DNA of 64,000 nt from Agarivorans aestuarii (GTDB taxonomy: Bacteria > Pseudomonadota > Gammaproteobacteria > Enterobacterales > Celerinatantimonadaceae): NCBI RefSeq assembly GCF_019670125.1, contig NZ_AP023033.1, forward strand, positions 124,001 to 188,000. Reading direction: 5' to 3'. The position numbers were made by a program, and so were the translations under genes. Below are positions 9,458 to 17,183 of this stretch, one piece after another. How positions within the stretch are numbered: the first letter of the stretch is position 1; the number at the start of each line of letters is the position of its first letter. A model generated the notes under the pieces. That model was not told the origin of the DNA and searched no databases. It saw nothing but the letters and a program-made list of their open reading frames with translations.

Positions 9458-10450
9458 ATGAAGTTAAGATACGCAGCACTGCTTTTGGTGAGCGGTTTTG
9501 CTCAAGCAGAAGACAGCTGTGGCAGTGTTACCATTGCCGACATGAACTGGAGCTCTGCAACAGTTATTGCCAATGTAGATAAATTTATTTTAGAACATGG
9601 CTACGGCTGTGATGCTGAATTGGTGCCTGGGGACACTATGCCAACCACCGTCTCTATGATGGAAAAAGGCGAACCAGACATTGCCCCTGAGTTATGGACT
9701 AACTCTGCCAAAGAAACCTTAGAGCGTGGCGTAGCCGAAAAACGCTTACGTTTTGCCGGTAAGTCATTATCTGACGGCGGCGAAGAAGGTTTTTGGGTTC
9801 CTCAGTACTTGGTTGACCAATACCCAGAAATTGCCACTATCGAAGGTGTTAAAAAGCACGCTAAACTATTTGTTCACCCAGAAAGCAAAGAGCTTTCAGG
9901 CTTCTTCGGCTGTCCAGCAGGCTGGAACTGCCAAATCTCTGCAAACAATTTATTTGAAGCTTTAGAGCTTGAGAAATCAGGTTTTGAACTGATTGATCCA
10001 GGCTCAGGTGCTGGTTTGTCGGGTTCTATTGCTAAAGCTTACACTCGCGAGCAAGGCTGGTTTGGTTACTATTGGGCGCCAACCGCAGTACTGGGTAAAT
10101 ACAAAATGGTAAAAGTAGATACCGGTAATGGTATCGACGAGCAAGAGTTCTTAACTTGTACTACCCAAGAAGATTGTGAAAATCCAAAAGTAACCATGTA
10201 CCCACCTTCGGCGGTGCATTCGGTAACTACTGAGGAATTTGCTAGCAAAGCCCCAGCTGCTTATGAATACATCACTAAGCGTTCATTTACCAATGCACAA
10301 ATGAACGAACTATTGGCATGGATGGAAGATAACCAAGCCGATGGTGATGCAGCCATGTACCACTACCTAAGTGAAAATCCAGATAGCTGGAAGGCTTGGG
10401 TGCCGGAAGATGTTGCCGCTAAGGTAAGTAAAGCCCTAGCCAGTATGTAG
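9458..10450 (+). CDS. proX: Glycine betaine/proline ABC transporter, substrate-binding protein
   Basis: The 330-aa periplasmic protein has a short signal peptide (MKLRYAALLLVSGFAQA) and then a ProX/OpuAC-type domain: VTIADMNWSSATVIANVDKF, DIAPELWTNSAKETLERGV, LSGFFGCPAGWNC and GSGAGLSGSIAKAYTREQGW. Aromatic residues that could form the betaine cage are present (Trp in MNW, ELW, QGWFGYYW). The ATG at 9458 follows AAGGGAAGGA. A longer frame lacks a signal sequence at its start. The permease and ATPase genes follow, after a terminator. Confidence 0.9.
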   Translation: MKLRYAALLLVSGFAQAEDSCGSVTIADMNWSSATVIANVDKFILEHGYGCDAELVPGDTMPTTVSMMEKGEPDIAPELWTNSAKETLERGVAEKRLRFAGKSLSDGGEEGFWVPQYLVDQYPEIATIEGVKKHAKLFVHPESKELSGFFGCPAGWNCQISANNLFEALELEKSGFELIDPGSGAGLSGSIAKAYTREQGWFGYYWAPTAVLGKYKMVKVDTGNGIDEQEFLTCTTQEDCENPKVTMYPPSAVHSVTTEEFASKAPAAYEYITKRSFTNAQMNELLAWMEDNQADGDAAMYHYLSENPDSWKAWVPEDVAAKVSKALASM

Positions 10451-10462
10451 TTTGAGTTAAAA

Positions 10463-10495
10463 AAAGGCCAACCTTAGGTTGGCCTTTCGCGTTTT
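10463..10495 (+). terminator. Intercistronic terminator between proX and proW
   Basis: A perfect 11-bp stem (AAAGGCCAACC at 10463-10473, complement at 10477-10487) has a TTA loop and is followed by GTTTTT at 10491-10496. It lies inside the operon, 12 bases after the proX stop. It probably reduces read-through so that binding protein is made in excess over permease and ATPase. Confidence 0.8.
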
Positions 10496-10514
10496 TATAT
10501 AGAGGTAGTTAGTT

Positions 10515-11414
10515 ATGGCGGATTCGTCATGGTTGGAACGTTTTCCACAAATGAGTCGAGCCGATCTCACCGTTATTCGTAAGTCTTTAGATGGTGCATA
10601 TCGTGATTTTTCCCGAGAGTATGGTGAAGCCATCGAATCGTTTTTCGATCCCCTTCTGCAATTTTTGGTTTGGTTTGAAAAACTGCTGATCACCACGCCT
10701 TGGTGGTTGGTATTGATTGTTTGTGCAGGCTTAGTGTACTTAGCCAGTCGCTCTTGGAAGCTAGTGATTGGCTCTGTCGTCTCGCTGCTGCTAGTGGGCT
10801 ACTTTGGCATGTGGGAGGATATGATGCGAACCATGAGCATTATTACCGTGTGTACCATGCTGGCGATTGCCTTGGGCATACCCATTGGCATCATTATGGC
10901 GCGCTCCAATCGCGCTCAAGCGATCATTACCCCTATGCTTGATGTTATGCAGACGCTGCCCGCTTTTGTATATTTGATTCCGGTAGTGATGCTACTAGGC
11001 ATTGGCAAAATCCCAGGTGTAATCGCGGTAGTTATTTACGGTATTCCCCCGGTGATTCGTTTGACCAACCTAGGTATTCGATTAGTAGATAAAGAAGTGC
11101 TCGAAGCTGCCACCGCCTATGGTGCTAGCGGCTGGCAACGTTTATTTGGGGTGCAAATGCCACTAGCGATGCCCACCATTATGGCGGGTATTAACCAAAC
11201 CATTATGATGGCTCTTTCGATGGTAGTTATTGCCTCGATGATTGGCGTTAAAGGTTTAGGCCAGCCAGTATTAAAATCAATTACTAACCAATATTTCACC
11301 TTGGGTTTGCTTAACGGTTTAGCCATTGTTGCTTTAGCTATTATTTTTGACCGTGTGTCGCAAGCCTATGCCAAGCGCACCCAAGCTCACCTTCAAGGAT
11401 TAAAGCATGACTGA
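10515..11414 (+). CDS. proW: Glycine betaine ABC transporter permease
   Basis: The 299-aa membrane protein has about six or seven hydrophobic segments and the inner-membrane ABC permease motif (EAATAYGASGWQRLFGVQMPLA, around residues 196-217) that docks to ProV. The N-terminus (about 60 residues, amphipathic) is followed by TM segments from residue 61. The gene starts 20 bases after the intercistronic terminator and overlaps proV by 8 bases. There is no separate promoter in the 27-base gap, so it depends on read-through from proX. Confidence 0.9.
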   Translation: MADSSWLERFPQMSRADLTVIRKSLDGAYRDFSREYGEAIESFFDPLLQFLVWFEKLLITTPWWLVLIVCAGLVYLASRSWKLVIGSVVSLLLVGYFGMWEDMMRTMSIITVCTMLAIALGIPIGIIMARSNRAQAIITPMLDVMQTLPAFVYLIPVVMLLGIGKIPGVIAVVIYGIPPVIRLTNLGIRLVDKEVLEAATAYGASGWQRLFGVQMPLAMPTIMAGINQTIMMALSMVVIASMIGVKGLGQPVLKSITNQYFTLGLLNGLAIVALAIIFDRVSQAYAKRTQAHLQGLKHD

Positions 11415-12624
11415 GCCGCTCGTTAAAATTCAGGGCTTGTACAAGCTATTTGGTGAAAACCCGAAGCAGGTTATGTCACGGGTGAAAGCTGGAGAAAGCA
11501 AAGACAAAATCTTAGCTGATACTGGCCATACGTTGGGTCTAAAAGACATTAATCTTGAGATTCAACAGGGTGAGATTTACGTAATTATGGGCTTGTCGGG
11601 CTCTGGTAAATCAACGCTTATTCGTCACTTCAATCGCTTAATTGACCCTACCGAAGGGGTGATTAGTATTGAAGGCACCGACGTGATGAAGCTAAGCTCT
11701 AAAGAGTTACAAGATTTTCGTCGTCATAAAATGTCGATGGTATTCCAACGCTTTGGCCTAATGCCACATCGCACGGTAATTGAAAACGTCGCTTATGGCC
11801 TCACCGTACAAGGTGTAGCAAAAGAGCAGCGCTTGGCTAAAGCCCAAGAGTGGTTGGATACTGTAGGCTTAAATGGTTACGCACAGCAGTACCCAGCGCA
11901 ATTATCTGGTGGGCAACAGCAGCGAGTTGGGTTGGCCCGCGCCTTAGCTACCGATGCTGAAATTTTGCTGATGGACGAAGCCTTTTCAGCTCTGGATCCA
12001 CTGATTCGCAGTGAAATGCAGGATCAGCTGATTGAGCTGCAAGAAACTTTGCATAAAACCATTATCTTCATTACTCATGATTTGGATGAAGCACTGCGCT
12101 TGGGCGACAAAATTGCCATTCTTAAAGACGGTGAGGTAGTGCAGCAAGGTACACCAGACGATATTCTGTTGCACCCTGCCACCGATTACGTTGAAGCATT
12201 TGTTAAAGACGTAAACCGTGCGCGAGCCTTGACTGTTGAAACAGTGATGCAGCCTCCTGCTCGCCGGATTACTGCTGACACTATTGGTGAAGCATTGCAG
12301 CAGATGAAGAAAATTAAAGGTGACTACGCCTACCACGTAACCGAGGAAGGTTTCCAAGGTATCGTAACCCAAGATTCCTTGGAAGAAGCGTCTTTGAACA
12401 AGGCTGATGAGCAGTTTGAATCCTGTGAATATCAAGATGTGCCAACGGTTTCTCCTGATGCGATCATTGAGAGTGTGCTTACCGAGAGTTTAGAAACGGA
12501 GTTTTCTTTACCGGTGGTGGATGAAGACGGCAACCTTAAGGGTGAATTGACCCGTAGCTCAGTGGCTGAAGTATTTGCTGAACCAGAGGCTGAAGAGGAA
12601 ACAGCAAACGCTGCCTCGAAATAA
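11407..12624 (+). CDS. proV: Glycine betaine ABC transporter ATP-binding protein
   Basis: The 405-aa ATPase has Walker A GLSGSGKST at residues 62-70, signature LSGGQQQR at 166-173, Walker B ILLMDE at 186-191 and the switch His in FITHDLDEA. The region from about residue 280 to 390 is a CBS-domain pair, as in ProV/OpuAA, where it senses ionic strength. The N-terminal extension with KAGESKDKIL is also typical of ProV. The C-terminus is acidic (EPEAEEETANAASK). It overlaps proW by 8 bases. Confidence 0.93.
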   Translation: MTEPLVKIQGLYKLFGENPKQVMSRVKAGESKDKILADTGHTLGLKDINLEIQQGEIYVIMGLSGSGKSTLIRHFNRLIDPTEGVISIEGTDVMKLSSKELQDFRRHKMSMVFQRFGLMPHRTVIENVAYGLTVQGVAKEQRLAKAQEWLDTVGLNGYAQQYPAQLSGGQQQRVGLARALATDAEILLMDEAFSALDPLIRSEMQDQLIELQETLHKTIIFITHDLDEALRLGDKIAILKDGEVVQQGTPDDILLHPATDYVEAFVKDVNRARALTVETVMQPPARRITADTIGEALQQMKKIKGDYAYHVTEEGFQGIVTQDSLEEASLNKADEQFESCEYQDVPTVSPDAIIESVLTESLETEFSLPVVDEDGNLKGELTRSSVAEVFAEPEAEEETANAASK

Positions 12625-12635
12625 TAATGTCAAAT

Positions 12636-12674
12636 AGCCTTGTTAGAGTCCTTCTAACAAGGCTTTGATTTTTC
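12636..12674 (+). terminator. Terminator of the proXWV operon
   Basis: A perfect 12-bp stem (AGCCTTGTTAGA at 12636-12647, complement at 12653-12664) has a GTCCT loop and is followed by TTGATTTTTC. Confidence 0.85.
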
Positions 12675-12700
12675 TACTATATAGAGCTTATTACTAGGAG

Positions 12701-13186
12701 ATGGTTTTGAGTTTTATTATTTGTCCTATCGATGCCTCACACAACCAAGCAGTTAAACAGATCATTCAGCAAGGCGGCCGCGAGTTTGGTGCCATTGGTG
12801 ATGGCTTTGGCCCCTCTGATCCTGAAGTAGAGGCGATGAGTCTTAACTACAGTGAGCCTCAACGGGGTTATTGGGTGGCGCTGCAAAACGACTGTGTAGT
12901 AGGCTGCGGCGGCATTGCTGAGTTTGATAATGTTTCCAAGACTTGTGAATTGCGTAAGCTGTTTGTTAGCCCGCAATGCCGTGGTCAAGGTCTTGGTAAG
13001 GCTCTAACTGAACATTGCTTGCAAGAGGCTAAACGGCGGGGTTACCAGCAATGCTATCTAGATACATTGAGCAGCATGCACTCTGCTATTGCTTTGTACC
13101 AATCATTGGGTTTTAAGCACCTGTCGGAGCCTTTTTCTGCCAGTATCCATAGCGGTTGCGATGTATGGATGATGAAGGCGCTGTAG
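12701..13186 (+). CDS. GNAT family N-acetyltransferase
   Basis: The 161-aa GNAT protein has CELRKLFVSPQCRGQGLGKALTE, which contains the acetyl-CoA binding R/Q-x-x-G-x-G/A loop, and ALYQSLGFKHL near the end. The substrate is unknown. The start needs care: AGGAG abuts the ATG at 12701 with no spacer, whereas the in-frame TTG at 12707 lies 6 bases after AGGAG and would give MSFIICPIDAS. The TTG may be the real start. Confidence 0.82.
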   Translation: MVLSFIICPIDASHNQAVKQIIQQGGREFGAIGDGFGPSDPEVEAMSLNYSEPQRGYWVALQNDCVVGCGGIAEFDNVSKTCELRKLFVSPQCRGQGLGKALTEHCLQEAKRRGYQQCYLDTLSSMHSAIALYQSLGFKHLSEPFSASIHSGCDVWMMKAL

Positions 13187-13206
13187 TTTTATAACCGAGA
13201 GTAGTT

Positions 13207-13629
13207 ATGCGGATTGACTTATTCGACCCTCAAAATGATATAACAAAGCTTGCCGAGGTGATGCTAGTGCTACGCCCAAGCTTTACTAAAGAGCAGTTAA
13301 TTGAACAAATAAGCCAGCAACAGGAACAGGGCTATCAGCTGGCTTATATAGTCGCAGATCAGCAAATTGTTGCGGTAGCGGGTTTTGTGATTGGCTGGAA
13401 GTTGTCTTGGGGTAAGCACTTATACTTAGATGATTTAGTCACCGTGGAAAAAGTGCGTTCAAAGGGTTTTGGCTTGCAGTTGCTACAGTGGTTGGAAAAT
13501 TACGCTAAACAACAGGGCTGTGAGCAATTTCATTTAGGCTCAGGAGTGCAGCGTTTTGGCGCTCATCGCTTTTATCTGCGCAATGGTTTTGATATTAAGA
13601 GCCATCACTTTACTAAGCAATTAGCTTAG
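13207..13629 (+). CDS. GNAT family N-acetyltransferase
   Basis: The 140-aa protein is a compact GNAT domain: LYLDDLVTVEKVRSKGFGLQLLQWL carries the acetyl-CoA loop R-S-K-G-F-G, and HRFYLRNGFDIKSHHF is the usual C-terminal beta-bulge region. It begins 20 bases after the preceding acetyltransferase gene, suggesting co-transcription, but the two are not close paralogues. The substrate is unknown. Confidence 0.85.
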   Translation: MRIDLFDPQNDITKLAEVMLVLRPSFTKEQLIEQISQQQEQGYQLAYIVADQQIVAVAGFVIGWKLSWGKHLYLDDLVTVEKVRSKGFGLQLLQWLENYAKQQGCEQFHLGSGVQRFGAHRFYLRNGFDIKSHHFTKQLA

Positions 13630-13694
13630 GCTGAGTGAAGGGGTAAGTTTAGTAAGAGCGATAAAAAGAGCAGCCAAGAGCAGCCCTTTTTTAT

Positions 13695-14210
13695 CTAGCG
13701 CATTGCTAAATCAACATGGCCCACAGAACACAGTTGTTGCATGCGGTCGTAGGTTGTGGCGAAACCTTTTAGCGATATCGCCTTTCTATCTAGTTTTAAG
13801 TTTCCAGTGGTAATAGCTTGCTCACTAAATAACAAGTATCTGCCTTGTTTTAGTTGTTCAACTTGCTCCATCGAACTCAAGCTATAGTTAACTTGGCTAA
13901 GAGTCGTTTTAAGTGCTTGGTTATCAACAGATACATGTTGGCTTGGGCCATTTAGTAGGTTGTGTTTAACCGAAACGCTACCATCATTGGCGCAGCTTAG
14001 TTTTAAAACTGCATAGCCATCGACGATACCAACTAACCCTCGGATTCCCGCTGGGCGCTTACCTTTACTAGTGGTATAGCTTTGATAGTTTATTTGGGCA
14101 TTGGCATTGATAAACTCCGCAGGAGTGGTTTCCACCAAATGGCTATTAAATGCCCATGATTGAAAAGACAGCGTGCTAAGCAATCCAATCATTGTTGCTA
14201 ATGTTCTCAC
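13695..14210 (-). CDS. Secreted protein of unknown function, paralogue 1
   Basis: I do not recognise the family. The 171-aa protein has a signal peptide (about residues 1-20, ending SWA before FNSHLVE) and no TM segment in the mature part. It aligns with the upstream gene product at 14393-14839: both have FNS at the mature start, then N-A-Q-I/V-N-Y, TSKG, a GLVG-hV-(D/E)-x-Y-A-h-L-K-h-x-C core and a V-x-H-N-L stretch. The start is GTG at 14210, supported by AGGAA at the right distance. A 12-bp palindrome lies 134 bases upstream. The gene is probably periplasmic or secreted. Confidence 0.75.
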   Translation of the reverse strand: MRTLATMIGLLSTLSFQSWAFNSHLVETTPAEFINANAQINYQSYTTSKGKRPAGIRGLVGIVDGYAVLKLSCANDGSVSVKHNLLNGPSQHVSVDNQALKTTLSQVNYSLSSMEQVEQLKQGRYLLFSEQAITTGNLKLDRKAISLKGFATTYDRMQQLCSVGHVDLAMR

Positions 14211-14344
14211 GAAAGTTCCTTGATAAATATCTTTATAATTCGTTTAATTATTAGCCTGTTTTTCCGTTTTGATTGGAATATACAGAAGCTAAAAAGTGCA
14301 TTCAAGTTTGTATGACAAATTCGTGAGCTTTTTAATTAAACTGT

Positions 14345-14356
14345 GTTAGCGCTAAC
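14345..14356. promoter_or_regulatory. Perfect palindrome, candidate LacI-family operator
   Basis: GTTAGCGCTAAC is a perfect 12-bp palindrome with a central CG, the form typical of LacI/GalR-type operators in gammaproteobacteria. It sits between the two paralogous secreted-protein genes and about 134 bases upstream of the GTG at 14210. No LacI-type regulator gene is visible in the window. Confidence 0.4.
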
Positions 14357-14392
14357 GTTTTGAGGCGATTTTTTGCTCTGAGCAGAGTGTTT

Positions 14393-14839
14393 CTACTCGT
14401 TGGTAAGTTTCGGAAAACCCGCAAGTGAAATGGTAGATGCTGGAATGCTAAGGTTGCCGATGTTGATACTTGCGTGAGTAAGCTGAAAGCTCTTTTGATT
14501 GTTTAAGGCATTAGTTTGTTTAGGACTAAACACTTGATTAAAAGGTGGAAAAGCTTGTTGGTTGTTTAGTCGAGCGTTGTTATTGCTAACTAGGTTATGG
14601 CGTACTTGAACACCGCCATCTGCCGCACAATTGATCTTTAAGATTGCGTAGTTCTCAACATGTCCAACTAAGCCTTCAATGCGTACCCTAAATGGCCCTT
14701 TGCTGGTGTTTTGATATAAATAGTTAACTTGGGCGTTTTCATTGATTTTCTCATTAGGCAAAGGATGAAGTTTGTAGCTATTGAATGCTAGGCTGGGATT
14801 GGAGCTTATTACTAGTATAAGCAATAGTGCGAGTCGCAT
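14393..14839 (-). CDS. Secreted protein of unknown function, paralogue 2
   Basis: Not recognised as a named family. The 148-aa protein has a signal peptide (MRLALLLILVISSNPSLA, then FNSYKL) and is a diverged copy of the product at 13695-14210, with the shared core NTSKG...GLVGHVENYAILKINC. The second half is less similar. The start at 14839 is supported by AAGGA 7 bases upstream. A longer frame to 14878 has no hydrophobic start. The tandem arrangement points to gene duplication. Confidence 0.72.
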   Translation of the reverse strand: MRLALLLILVISSNPSLAFNSYKLHPLPNEKINENAQVNYLYQNTSKGPFRVRIEGLVGHVENYAILKINCAADGGVQVRHNLVSNNNARLNNQQAFPPFNQVFSPKQTNALNNQKSFQLTHASINIGNLSIPASTISLAGFPKLTNE

Positions 14840-15069
14840 GTCTAGTCCTTGAAATTCTAGAGTAATATTCCAACTCATTGATTAACTTCCGTTAAAGCGT
14901 TTGCTTAAATGGTATTTAATAATATTAAAGCCAATAATTGTGACAGTTAAGATAATTAGGTCATTCCTATATGTTAAAAGGTAATTGTGTTGAAAAATCG
15001 TTGCTTATTTAGGTTGTAAGTTTGACTGGAGTTGGGTGATTGTTGAGCAGAAGTAAGGGTATTTAGCTT

Positions 15070-15600
15070 ATGAGAGAATGTATTAGGGATGCTAAAGAGG
15101 GTGACAGTCAGCAGATTTGCCAAATCTATAATTATTACGTTGAGACTAGTGGTGCTACGTTTGAAGAGCAGCTAGTGAGTCAAGGTGTTATGGCTGAGCG
15201 TATCGTCAGTATTCAGAAACAACTGCCTTGGTTGGTATTTGAAGAAGCTGGTGAGGTCCTCGGATACGCCTATGTTAGTCCATGGAAAGAGCGCAGTGCT
15301 TATCGCTTTGCGGTAGAAAGCTCCATTTATGTGGCACAACAAGCCGCCGGGAAAGGCATCGGTAACAGCTTATACCAAGCCTTGTTAGCGCGTTTAGTTG
15401 ACTACCCGATAGCTACTGTCATCGCTGGCATTACTTTGCCAAATCCCGCTAGTATTGTATTGCATGAGCGCTTGGGTTTTAACCAAGTGGCAGAGTTCGA
15501 GCGAGTGGGCTTTAAGTTTGGCAATTGGATGAACGTGGGTTATTGGCAGCGTCAGATAAAAACTGAAGAGCAGATTAATCACTGTTTGAATAAGGACTAG
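15070..15600 (+). CDS. GNAT acetyltransferase, phosphinothricin acetyltransferase/MnaT-like
   Basis: The 176-aa protein follows the Pat/MnaT pattern: IRDAKEGDSQQICQIYNYYV at the start, GYAYVSPWKERSAYRFAVESSIYV with the conserved W-x-E-R-x-A-Y and V-E-x-S, QQAAGKGIGNSLYQALL as the acetyl-CoA loop, and HERLGFNQVAEFERVGFKFGNW near the end. E. coli MnaT acts on methionine derivatives, and other members act on phosphinothricin-type compounds. It is followed by two small co-directional genes. Confidence 0.85.
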   Translation: MRECIRDAKEGDSQQICQIYNYYVETSGATFEEQLVSQGVMAERIVSIQKQLPWLVFEEAGEVLGYAYVSPWKERSAYRFAVESSIYVAQQAAGKGIGNSLYQALLARLVDYPIATVIAGITLPNPASIVLHERLGFNQVAEFERVGFKFGNWMNVGYWQRQIKTEEQINHCLNKD

Positions 15601-15602
15601 TC

Positions 15603-15851
15603 ATGTCGAAAATTGAATTTTCTAGTGAACAAAAAAACGCATTGGTCAGTAAAATTCAAGATTATTGTGAGCAGCAATTAGATCTTGAGATAGGCCAGTT
15701 TGATGCTGAGTTTTTGTTAGATTTCTTTTCTGAAGAAGTGGGCGCATTTTATTACAACCAAGGTTTACAAGACGCCCAAGCAGTGGTGCAGAATCGTATT
15801 GATAGTATTGCTGATGAACTTTATGAAATAGAGAAACCCACTAAGTGGTAA
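15603..15851 (+). CDS. DUF2164 family protein
   Basis: The 82-aa protein matches the DUF2164 pattern throughout: F-S-S-E-Q-K-N-A-L-V-S-K-I-Q, LDLEIGQFDAEFLLDFF, GAFYYNQGLQDAQAVVQNR, ending DELYEIEKPTKW. The function is unknown. It starts 2 bases after the acetyltransferase stop, with AAGGA just upstream, so it belongs to the same operon. Confidence 0.85.
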   Translation: MSKIEFSSEQKNALVSKIQDYCEQQLDLEIGQFDAEFLLDFFSEEVGAFYYNQGLQDAQAVVQNRIDSIADELYEIEKPTKW

Positions 15852-15869
15852 CAGGAGTTAAGGCTAGCG

Positions 15870-16562
15870 ATGAAAACAATAGGCATTGTTGGTGGCATGA
15901 GCTGGGAATCCAGCCTTAGCTACTATCAACAGTTAAATATTGCGATTAAACAAGCAAAGGGTGGGTTACACTCGGCAAAAGTTAACTTAGTGAGCGTCGA
16001 TTTTGCTGAGGTCGAAGCCTTGCAACACCAAGGTGACTGGCCAGCTTTGGCCGACAAAATGGTAGCGGCGGGTTTATCGGTGCAAGCTTCCGGCGCTGAT
16101 TTTTTATTAATTGCTACCAATACCATGCACAAAGTAGCCGCTGAGGTTGAGCAGGCTTTGCAGATCCCTTTGCTGCATATTGCCGATGCCACAGCCAATA
16201 AATTGCTGGAGCAGGGAGTAAAGCGAGTGGGTTTGCTAGGTACCCGTTTCACCATGGAACAAGATTTTTATAAAGGACGACTAGAGCAGCGCGGCTTAGA
16301 AGTCTTGGTTCCACAAGAAAAGGGAATAGAGATAGTTCATCAGATTATTTATCAAGAGCTGTGTTTAGGTAAAATCAATGCTGACTCTCGAGAGCGGTAT
16401 TTGGCAGAAATTGCTGAGCTAGCAGCGCGAGGTGCCGAAGCGGTGATCTTAGGGTGTACTGAGATTGGTTTGTTAGTGCAGCAAAGCCATTGTGGCTTGC
16501 CTTTGTATGATACCACTGCCATTCATGTTGCAGCTGCCGCGGCTGAGTCTTTAAGCGATTAG
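15870..16562 (+). CDS. Aspartate/glutamate racemase family protein (YgeA-like)
   Basis: The 230-aa protein has the family start (KTIGIVGGMSWESSLSYY), the first active-site loop as IATNTMHK and the second as ILGCTEIG. The usual first catalytic Cys is replaced: Thr83 sits in that loop and Cys196 in the second. E. coli YgeA is reported to use the same atypical Thr83/Cys197 pair, so this protein is probably active. It should interconvert L- and D-amino acids in the cytoplasm. It lies 18 bases after the DUF2164 gene, and a clear terminator follows. Confidence 0.88.
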   Translation: MKTIGIVGGMSWESSLSYYQQLNIAIKQAKGGLHSAKVNLVSVDFAEVEALQHQGDWPALADKMVAAGLSVQASGADFLLIATNTMHKVAAEVEQALQIPLLHIADATANKLLEQGVKRVGLLGTRFTMEQDFYKGRLEQRGLEVLVPQEKGIEIVHQIIYQELCLGKINADSRERYLAEIAELAARGAEAVILGCTEIGLLVQQSHCGLPLYDTTAIHVAAAAAESLSD

Positions 16563-16587
16563 AATTACAACGCTAGGGTTTAAAAAC

Positions 16588-16615
16588 AAAAAACGGTCCG
16601 TAGGGACCGTTTTTT
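16588..16615. terminator. Bidirectional terminator between the racemase and csp genes
   Basis: A perfect 12-bp stem (AAAAAACGGTCC at 16588-16599, complement at 16604-16615) has a GTAG loop. It carries U-tracts for both directions, and the flanking genes converge. Confidence 0.88.
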
Positions 16616-16678
16616 AGCTTAAAGCTAGTGTCTAATTAATCTGAAGACTAATTGGATACTTATGCCTTAAAAAGCAGC

Positions 16679-16879
16679 TTAAGCAACTTTTACGTTAGCA
16701 GCTTGAGGGCCTTTAGGACCTTCTTCTACTTCAAAAGTAACTTCTTGGCCTTCAGCTAAAGTTTTGTAACCTTCGCTTTGAATAGCACGGAAGTGTACGA
16801 ATACATCTTTACCGTCTGGACGCTCGATGAAACCAAAACCTTTTTGCTCGTCGAACCATTTTACGCGACCTGTAGCCAT
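16679..16879 (-). CDS. Cold-shock family protein (CspA type)
   Basis: The 66-aa protein is a single cold-shock domain with RNP1 KGFGFI at residues 13-18 and RNP2 VFVHF at 26-30. It binds single-stranded nucleic acid and acts as an RNA chaperone. GGAG lies 7 bases before the ATG. A predicted promoter far upstream gives a leader of about 155 bases, the layout known for cold-inducible cspA. The sequence alone does not say which paralogue of the Csp family this is. Confidence 0.95.
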   Translation of the reverse strand: MATGRVKWFDEQKGFGFIERPDGKDVFVHFRAIQSEGYKTLAEGQEVTFEVEEGPKGPQAANVKVA

Positions 16880-17183
16880 GAGTAATCTCCAAAAATAATA
16901 AATAAAACTTGCCCAAAAATAGACAAATTAGGGTGCCGAAAGATGCAGAAATTACTTACGAACAAACAGGGTGAAATTGCGAAAAATCAACGTATTTGTA
17001 TGGGGCATAAATATCCGCTGTAACCTTTACCAGCGAGCGAAGTGTAACGTATATTGGGGTAATGTAAAGGTGTATTCGTGATCTTTCGTCAACTGTTCAG
17101 ATCAGTCGAGTGACTTCTCTTGAGCAAAGCATACCCGCGGGCTGGCTAACCATTAGACTTTAGTTTAATCAACAAGGACTGTT
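16880..17183. other. 304-bp divergent intergenic region: csp leader and phzF-like promoter region
   Basis: The left half is the transcribed leader of the csp gene (about 16880-17034, minus strand), and the promoter assigned to it follows. The remaining bases up to 17183 must hold the promoter of the rightward PhzF-like gene. I see no ORF or repeat in it and no clear cold-box. Confidence 0.6.
17041..17068 (-). promoter_or_regulatory. Predicted promoter of the csp gene
   Basis: On the minus strand TTTACA (17068-17063), a 16-base spacer and TACACT (17046-17041) form a good sigma-70 promoter. The predicted start near 17034 leaves a leader of about 155 bases, similar to the 159-base leader of E. 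coli cspA. Confidence 0.5.

Noticed and set aside
11986-12435. 149-codon open frame on the minus strand inside proV
   Set aside because: It is antisense to the well-supported proV ATPase, has no ribosome site and no family resemblance.
13629-13694. Terminator between the acetyltransferase and the secreted-protein gene
   Set aside because: The segment has a direct repeat AAGAGCAGCC twice and a T-run, but no good stem could be drawn.
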